A stretch of DNA of 10,223 nucleotides from an uncultured Leucothrix sp. (GTDB lineage: Bacteria > Pseudomonadota > Gammaproteobacteria > Thiotrichales > Thiotrichaceae), in contig CALAJG010000211.1 in the NCBI GenBank assembly GCA_937923375.1, positions 1-10,223 of the forward strand. Direction: 5' to 3'. The position numbers and the translations under genes were made by a program. The notes beneath the pieces were generated by a model. That model made no database searches, was not told the DNA's origin, and saw only the letters and a list, made by a program, of their open reading frames with translations. Shown in pieces: positions 6,486-10,223 of the stretch (the first letter of the stretch is position 1; each line of letters starts with the position of its first letter).

Positions 6486-7531
6486 GGTGAATAAATGGCG
6501 TGACTACTCGGCTCATTTTGCATGGCTTGCTCGTCGAGGTACTGCATGATTTGGTAACTCAGGTCTTGAGTGCCAATGTTGGCAGCAGCTGAAATCATGA
6601 AAACTTTACCCTGCCAATTTAGTTGCTTTACGATATCGTTGCAAATGCTCTCGCGCTCTTCCTCTAGTAGCAGGTCGATCTTATTTAACACTAACCAGCG
6701 CTCTCGCTCACCAAGTTCTTCACTGTAGGCTTGGACTTCTTTTTCAATCACTCGAAACGACTCTGCAGGATCACTCTCATCGATTGGCGCAACATCCACC
6801 AAATGTAGCAACAAACTGGTTCTTGAAAGATGTTTAAGAAACTGCACACCGAGACCCGCACCCTCTGCTGCTCCTTCGATCAAACCTGGAATGTCGGCAA
6901 TCACAAAGCTTTTGTAATCCTGAACTTTAACCACACCCAGATTCGGATACAGCGTCGTAAACGGATAATCCGCAATTTTCGGCCTAGCCGATGATACGCT
7001 GGATATTAAGGTAGATTTACCGGCATTTGGCAATCCTAGCAAACCCACATCAGCAAGCACCCTCATTTCAAGGCGCAGCTGACGTAGCTCACCTTCAGTA
7101 CCGGGTTTCGACTGGCGCGGCGCACGATTTACCGAGCTGCGATAACGCAAATTACCTAAACCATGATAACCACCTTGGGCTACCAATAATCTCCCCTTGT
7201 CTTCAGTAATGTCACCAATTAATTCATCAGTCTCATCATCGTAAACAACGGTTCCAATTGGCACTTCCAGCACCTTATCTTCGCCACGATGCCCAGTCAT
7301 ATTGCGACCAAAGCCATTTTTGCCACGCTCAGCTTCAAAATGCCGCGCATGCCTGAAGTCCACTAACGTACTCAGGTCTTTAGAGCCCTGAAGATAGACG
7401 CACCCGCCATCCCCACCGTCGCCACCGTCCGGTCCACCGAACTCAATATATTTCTCACGGCGAAAGCTGACGCAACCGTTACCACCGTCGCCGGCTTTTA
7501 CCTGAATGCGTGCTTCATCTACAAATTTCAT
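6482..7531 (-). CDS. obgE: Obg/CgtA GTPase, 50S ribosome assembly
   Basis: This essential GTPase binds the 50S subunit late in assembly and in several bacteria also binds ppGpp. The glycine-rich Obg domain (1-158) has GDGGNGCVSFRREK (14-27) and the HGLGN segment (123-127). The G domain carries G1 GLPNAGKS (166-173), switch I with T192-T193, G3 DIPGL (213-217), G4 NKID (283-286) and G5 SAA (314-316). At 349 residues it is shorter than E. coli ObgE (390) and lacks the long acidic C-terminal extension. The start has AAGAAG a few bases upstream and lies 36 bases after slyD. obgE usually follows rplU-rpmA (ribosomal proteins L21 and L27); here slyD occupies that position. Confidence 0.97.
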   Translation of the reverse strand: MKFVDEARIQVKAGDGGNGCVSFRREKYIEFGGPDGGDGGDGGCVYLQGSKDLSTLVDFRHARHFEAERGKNGFGRNMTGHRGEDKVLEVPIGTVVYDDETDELIGDITEDKGRLLVAQGGYHGLGNLRYRSSVNRAPRQSKPGTEGELRQLRLEMRVLADVGLLGLPNAGKSTLISSVSSARPKIADYPFTTLYPNLGVVKVQDYKSFVIADIPGLIEGAAEGAGLGVQFLKHLSRTSLLLHLVDVAPIDESDPAESFRVIEKEVQAYSEELGERERWLVLNKIDLLLEEERESICNDIVKQLNWQGKVFMISAAANIGTQDLSYQIMQYLDEQAMQNEPSSHAIYSP

Positions 7532-7567
7532 CGGCTTCTTAACTACCTGAGTATCTTGAGGATCGTA

Positions 7568-8056
7568 TTAGTGCTGGTGACCGCCGGGGCCATGTGGGTG
7601 ACCATGACTAATTTCTTCTTCCGTGGCATCACGGATCTCAAGAATGGTGACATCAAAATGCAAGGTCTCACCCGCCATCGGGTGATTTCCATCTATTTTA
7701 ATTACATCACCTTCAATTGCCGCCACAGTAATCACTTCAACACCTTCATCAGTTTGTGCCTGAAACTGCGCACCTACCACCATTTCTTCATCATCTACAG
7801 CACTAAACATTTCTCTGGAAACATCCTGTGTTAGATTAGGATTACGTTCACCATAAGCTTCTGCAGGTGGTACTGACACAACGACGTTATCGCCTGCCGC
7901 TTTATTTTCAAGTGCTTTTTCCAAGCCAGGAATCATGCCGCCAACACCATGCATGTACAGAAATGGATTATTTTCATCCGCTATATCCAGAATCTCACCA
8001 GCATCGTCTTTTAACGTGTAATGAAGCGTGGCGATTGAGTTTTTAGTGATTGTCAT
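7568..8056 (-). CDS. slyD: SlyD-type FKBP peptidyl-prolyl isomerase
   Basis: This cytosolic folding helper of 162 residues combines prolyl isomerase and chaperone activity. The FKBP domain is split (about 1-69 and 129-144), with the active-site stretch YMHGVGGMIPGLEKAL (34-49) and the AYGERNPNL junction (67-75). The inserted IF chaperone domain spans about 70-126. The tail after residue 150 is HGHPHGPGGHQH, with five histidines but no cysteines. It is shorter than the E. coli His/Cys tail, yet still a plausible nickel or zinc site; in E. coli this tail supports hydrogenase nickel insertion. No hydrogenase genes are visible. slyD is the first gene of the - strand run, and its promoter must lie in the AT-rich spacer after 8056. 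The Shine-Dalgarno is weak (GGAC). Confidence 0.95.
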   Translation of the reverse strand: MTITKNSIATLHYTLKDDAGEILDIADENNPFLYMHGVGGMIPGLEKALENKAAGDNVVVSVPPAEAYGERNPNLTQDVSREMFSAVDDEEMVVGAQFQAQTDEGVEVITVAAIEGDVIKIDGNHPMAGETLHFDVTILEIRDATEEEISHGHPHGPGGHQH

Positions 8057-8106
8057 GCGATTTGTCCGAGGCAGATAAAATTTTGGAATTTTGACACATC
8101 TACTAC

Positions 8107-8136
8107 TTGATGAATAGATAAAGCCTTGAATTTAAT
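8107..8136 (+). promoter_or_regulatory. Candidate promoter for a leader or small RNA
   Basis: TTGATG (8107-8112) and TTTAAT (8131-8136) are 18 bases apart and match the consensus at 4 and 5 of 6 positions. Transcription would start near 8143, just before the two-stem structure. A perfect TTGACA at 8091-8096 is also present but has no good -10 partner. The spacer is AT-rich, so chance matches are likely. Confidence 0.3.
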
Positions 8137-8142
8137 ATTAGT

Positions 8143-8223
8143 AGTTAAATCAGATTTAGACCTGTCAACGCTGACCAACAGCTTGTCGGGGAGCATTACA
8201 GTACGTCGAGTGGTGCTTTTTTT
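8143..8223 (+). ncRNA. Candidate small RNA or leader attenuator with two stem-loops
   Basis: Two adjacent hairpins sit in the divergent spacer. The first (8161-8190) pairs CCTG with CGGG, CAA with TTG and GCTG with CAGC. It makes 11 pairs including one G-U, with one T-T mismatch, one bulged C (8169) and loop ACCAA. The second (8192-8217) is the terminator. No + strand gene lies upstream (slyD reads away), so the terminator must end an RNA started within the spacer. It is either a free RNA of about 80 bases or a premature stop in the DUF4332 leader. The 5' end is a guess from a weak promoter. I do not recognise a known RNA family. Confidence 0.4.
8192..8223 (+). terminator. Intrinsic terminator inside the slyD-DUF4332 spacer
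   Basis: AGCATTAC (8192-8199) pairs with GTGGTGCT (8210-8217) over eight bases with two G-U pairs and a 10-base loop. Seven T (8217-8223) follow. It lies 61 bases before the DUF4332 start, and the pattern only makes sense for + strand transcription. Confidence 0.62.
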
Positions 8224-8283
8224 AAAATAATTAGGGATGTAGAATATTTAACACATGCTAATAATAAAAAATAAAGGTAAACC

Positions 8284-8688
8284 ATGGCTAAGCTCTCTGA
8301 AATCAAGGGAATAACTATTCGCATTTCCTATCTAATCGAAGCACAGGGAATCAAAACCGTCGAAGCCTTGCTTGAGGCTTGCTCAACCCCTAAAGGTCGT
8401 AAGGACTTGGCTGCCTCAACGGGCATCGATGAAAAAGATATTCTAACCTGGACTAATCGTGCTGATTTAGCGCGAGTTAAAGGCATTGCTACACAAAATG
8501 CTGACTTATTAGAGGCAGCAGGTGTAGACACCGTTCCAGAATTGGCACAGCGTAACCCAGAAAACCTACATGCCGCAATTTTAGAAGAAAACAATAAGAA
8601 CAAAATTGTCTCTAAAATGGCGAGCTTAAACCAAGTAAAGGACTGGGTAGAGCAGGCTAAAAAATTGCCACGTGCGATTAACTACTGA
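8284..8688 (+). CDS. DUF4332 family protein with helix-hairpin-helix repeats
   Basis: This 134-residue protein of unknown function is built from two helix-hairpin-helix-like units. The first is around LSEIKGITIRISYLIEAQGI (4-23) and the second around LARVKGIATQNADLLEAAGV (62-81). The conserved DUF4332 signature VDTVPELAQRNPENLHAAI (81-99) follows, then a C-terminal VKDWVEQAKKLP helix (117-128). Such repeats often contact nucleic acid, but no activity has been assigned. There is no cysteine other than C33, no signal peptide and no membrane segment. AAAGGT at 8273-8278 sits well for the ATG. A TAGAAT box at 8240-8245 may belong to a second promoter downstream of the leader terminator, with no clear -35. 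waaA starts 42 bases after its stop. Confidence 0.85.
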   Translation: MAKLSEIKGITIRISYLIEAQGIKTVEALLEACSTPKGRKDLAASTGIDEKDILTWTNRADLARVKGIATQNADLLEAAGVDTVPELAQRNPENLHAAILEENNKNKIVSKMASLNQVKDWVEQAKKLPRAINY

Positions 8689-8698
8689 GTTTGACACA

Positions 8699-8742
8699 AT
8701 ACACGGGCATATCTAAGCCTTGGATTTTAAATGCCCGTGTAT
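8699..8742 (+). promoter_or_regulatory. Perfect 12-base inverted repeat enclosing the waaA start codon
   Basis: ATACACGGGCAT (8699-8710) is the exact reverse complement of ATGCCCGTGTAT (8731-8742), separated by 20 bases. The right arm begins with the waaA ATG and covers its first four codons. The only Shine-Dalgarno candidate, GGA at 8722-8724, lies in the loop. In RNA this stem would hide the start codon. No T run follows, so it is not a standard terminator. At DNA level, arm centres 32 bases apart (about three helical turns) could also bind a dimeric regulator. A TTGACA (8691-8696) precedes the left arm, without a good -10. Confidence 0.6.
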
Positions 8743-10014
8743 CGTTTGCTTTATTCACTTCTCTGTTATTTAATTTTTCCTATTATTTTGCTGCGCTTAC
8801 TTTGGCGCTCACGGCACAATAAATCAATACGAGAGCATTGGCAGCAACGATTTGGCTTTGTAACACTTAGTCAGTCTCCCCGACTATGGGTACATGCTGT
8901 CTCAGTCGGTGAAACAATTGCGGCCAAACCTTTGGTCGATGCATTACTGACAGACTACCCAAACTATAACCTATTAATCAGCAACACCACTGCGACCGGA
9001 TTTCAGACCTCTCAACGCTTATTCGGTGATCGTGTCGAACATTGTTATTTTCCCTACGATATAAACAGTGCTGTTACTAGGTTTCTGAATCGAACGAAGC
9101 CAGCCTTATTGATTATTATGGAAACCGAAATCTGGCCTAATCTTTTACATCAGTGTCATGAACGTAATATTCCCGTGCTGATTGCTAACGCCAGATTGTC
9201 CCAACGCTCAACCAAAGGTTACGCCAGAATCCTTCCCCTTATAAAATCGACGCTTAACTGCGTTACAACAATCGCCTGTCGAAGTGCACTGGATGTTGAT
9301 AATTTTAAGAAACTTGGAGCAATGCCTAAGCAACTGGAAATTGCAGGCAACATCAAATTTGATGTTTTCACCGAACCTCAGATCAACCCAGACTCAGCCT
9401 TAAAGAAGCAACTGGGTACCACTCGAAATATATGGGTGGCAGCCAGTACGCACTCAGGTGAAGATGAGATTATTTTAGACTGCTATAGGCAGTTGAAAGT
9501 GCTACATCCTGAGCTGATATTAGTGCTTGTACCGCGCCATCCAGAGCGTTTTGAGTCAGTATTTAAGCTCTGTGAAGGTTCTGATTTTATCTGCCAACGA
9601 CGTAGCGCACAGCAACCGTTTACTAAGGATTGCGAGATTATTCTCGGAGATAGTATGGGTGAAATGACCTACTGGTATGCGTCAGCGGATATCGTTTTTT
9701 TAGGCGGCAGCATGGTAGAAACAGGTGGCCACAATCCGTTGGAAGCGACTATCTATGGCGTACCCGTGGTCAGTGGCCCCGCTATTTTCAATTTTCATGA
9801 CGTCTATGAGTTACTTTGTGACGCAGGTATCGCTTGGATTTCGCAAAACCCCAAAACTTTGCTCAACAAGTTGCAAGAGTTGCTAAGTATGACAAAAGAC
9901 GAGCTCAGCGAACTCAGCTTACGCGCTGAACAAACCTTGGTAGACAACAAAGGAGCGACTAGTAAGCTACTCCGACTAAGCAATCAATTACTAAAAGCCA
10001 ATTCCATTCATTGA
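8731..10014 (+). CDS. waaA: 3-deoxy-D-manno-octulosonic acid (Kdo) transferase
   Basis: This inner-membrane GT-B enzyme (GT30 family) attaches Kdo from CMP-Kdo to the lipid A precursor, the first inner-core step of lipopolysaccharide synthesis. Its 427 residues match E. coli WaaA (425). An N-terminal hydrophobic anchor covers about 5-25. The catalytic glutamate is E61 in HAVSVGE (55-61). IMETEIWPNL (129-138), IANARLS (151-157), GNIKFD (206-211), VPRHPER (267-273), GDSMGEM (306-312) and GGHNPLE (332-338) follow in the family order. The start agrees with the family N-terminus (MPVYRLLYSLL), although the Shine-Dalgarno is weak and the ATG lies in a strong inverted repeat. Whether it adds one or two Kdo residues cannot be told. 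It converges with an unidentified gene 22 bases away. Confidence 0.96.
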   Translation: MPVYRLLYSLLCYLIFPIILLRLLWRSRHNKSIREHWQQRFGFVTLSQSPRLWVHAVSVGETIAAKPLVDALLTDYPNYNLLISNTTATGFQTSQRLFGDRVEHCYFPYDINSAVTRFLNRTKPALLIIMETEIWPNLLHQCHERNIPVLIANARLSQRSTKGYARILPLIKSTLNCVTTIACRSALDVDNFKKLGAMPKQLEIAGNIKFDVFTEPQINPDSALKKQLGTTRNIWVAASTHSGEDEIILDCYRQLKVLHPELILVLVPRHPERFESVFKLCEGSDFICQRRSAQQPFTKDCEIILGDSMGEMTYWYASADIVFLGGSMVETGGHNPLEATIYGVPVVSGPAIFNFHDVYELLCDAGIAWISQNPKTLLNKLQELLSMTKDELSELSLRAEQTLVDNKGATSKLLRLSNQLLKANSIH

Positions 10015-10036
10015 TCGCCGGATACCCGGATTCCAA

Positions 10037-10223
10037 CTACACAGCTGATTTTTCCGCGGTGGCCTCAGCTTTGGCTCGTAACAATGCTTCCAACTCATCT
10101 TCTTCTGACTCTTCTTCGTCTTCAGCAATAGGTTCAAGCATCAAGCTCTCAAGCTCATTTTCTCGCTCAGCTTTTGACTCTTCATTGCCACCTGGGGCAT
10201 CTTGCATCAGGTTAATTTTTACT
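10037..10223 (-). CDS. C-terminal end of an unrecognised protein with an acidic tail (cut by window edge)
   Basis: A - strand reading frame enters from the right edge and ends with TAG at 10039-10037, giving 61 residues. It starts VKINLMQDAPGG and continues into a glutamate-rich stretch with runs EDEEESEEDE, then an alanine/lysine end finishing KSAV. The tail is probably disordered. No domain is visible, so I do not name it. The + strand here has no competing frame, and the acidic composition and uninterrupted frame support a real coding end. The 22 bases between it and waaA hold only a 4-base CCGG stem, with no clear terminator. Confidence 0.6.
   Translation of the reverse strand, partial: VKINLMQDAPGGNEESKAERENELESLMLEPIAEDEEESEEDELEALLRAKAEATAEKSAV

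Noticed and set aside
6482..7531. Possible truncation of obgE because it is 41 residues shorter than the E. coli protein
   Set aside because: All Obg and G-domain motifs are present, and the variable C-terminal extension is absent in many bacteria.
7556..7834. 92-codon + strand frame antisense to slyD
   Set aside because: It lies wholly across slyD and the slyD-obgE gap, whose coding sense is clear from family motifs.
8091..8096. Perfect TTGACA as a promoter for the DUF4332 gene
   Set aside because: No acceptable -10 box lies 16-18 bases downstream; the best match there is 3 of 6.
8691..8696. TTGACA just before waaA as a dedicated promoter
   Set aside because: The position 17 bases downstream reads TAAGCC, a poor -10 box, so only the inverted repeat was reported.
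10018..10029. CCGG-ATAC-CCGG hairpin between waaA and the convergent gene
   Set aside because: The stem is only four bases and neither strand has a T run, so it is not a convincing terminator.

Overview
The window looks like chromosomal DNA from a Gram-negative bacterium, most likely a gammaproteobacterium. The evidence is a Kdo transferase for lipopolysaccharide (WaaA), a SlyD with a His-rich tail, the proteobacterial-type obgE-proB pair, and a G+C content that looks to be in the mid-40s by eye. The genus cannot be fixed from the sequence. All genes appear intact except one cut by the right edge. I see no insertion sequence, CRISPR array, tRNA or rRNA.

Left block, + strand (about 1-2640): an upstream region with a dyad-symmetric, IscR-like site leads into a short rubrerythrin. 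A hairpin follows, then an Fe-S protein of the GlpC/heterodisulfide-reductase type and a DUF3501 protein, closed by a strong intrinsic terminator. This rubrerythrin / Fe-S oxidoreductase / DUF3501 set looks like one functional unit, probably peroxide or iron-related redox defence. Its biochemistry is not established, and it is the best candidate here for an undescribed system.

Middle block, - strand (8056 down to 2608): slyD, obgE, proB and ppx/gppA are closely packed. obgE and proB overlap by ATGA, and proB and ppx are 5 bases apart. A family 4 glycosyltransferase follows after a 135-base gap with its own candidate promoter. The housekeeping genes cover protein folding and nickel handling, ribosome assembly GTPase, the first step of proline synthesis, and polyphosphate/pppGpp hydrolysis. 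The usual rplU-rpmA genes are not upstream of obgE. The glycosyltransferase gene converges on the left operon, and its last codons lie inside that operon's terminator.

Right block, + strand (8284-10014): a 227-base divergent spacer separates slyD from a small DUF4332 helix-hairpin-helix protein, and waaA follows. The spacer contains a two-stem structure ending in a hairpin plus seven T. Because no + strand gene lies before it, it is either a small RNA or a leader attenuator. The waaA start codon sits in one arm of a perfect 12-base inverted repeat. At the right edge, convergent with waaA, is the very acidic C-terminus of an unrecognised - strand protein.
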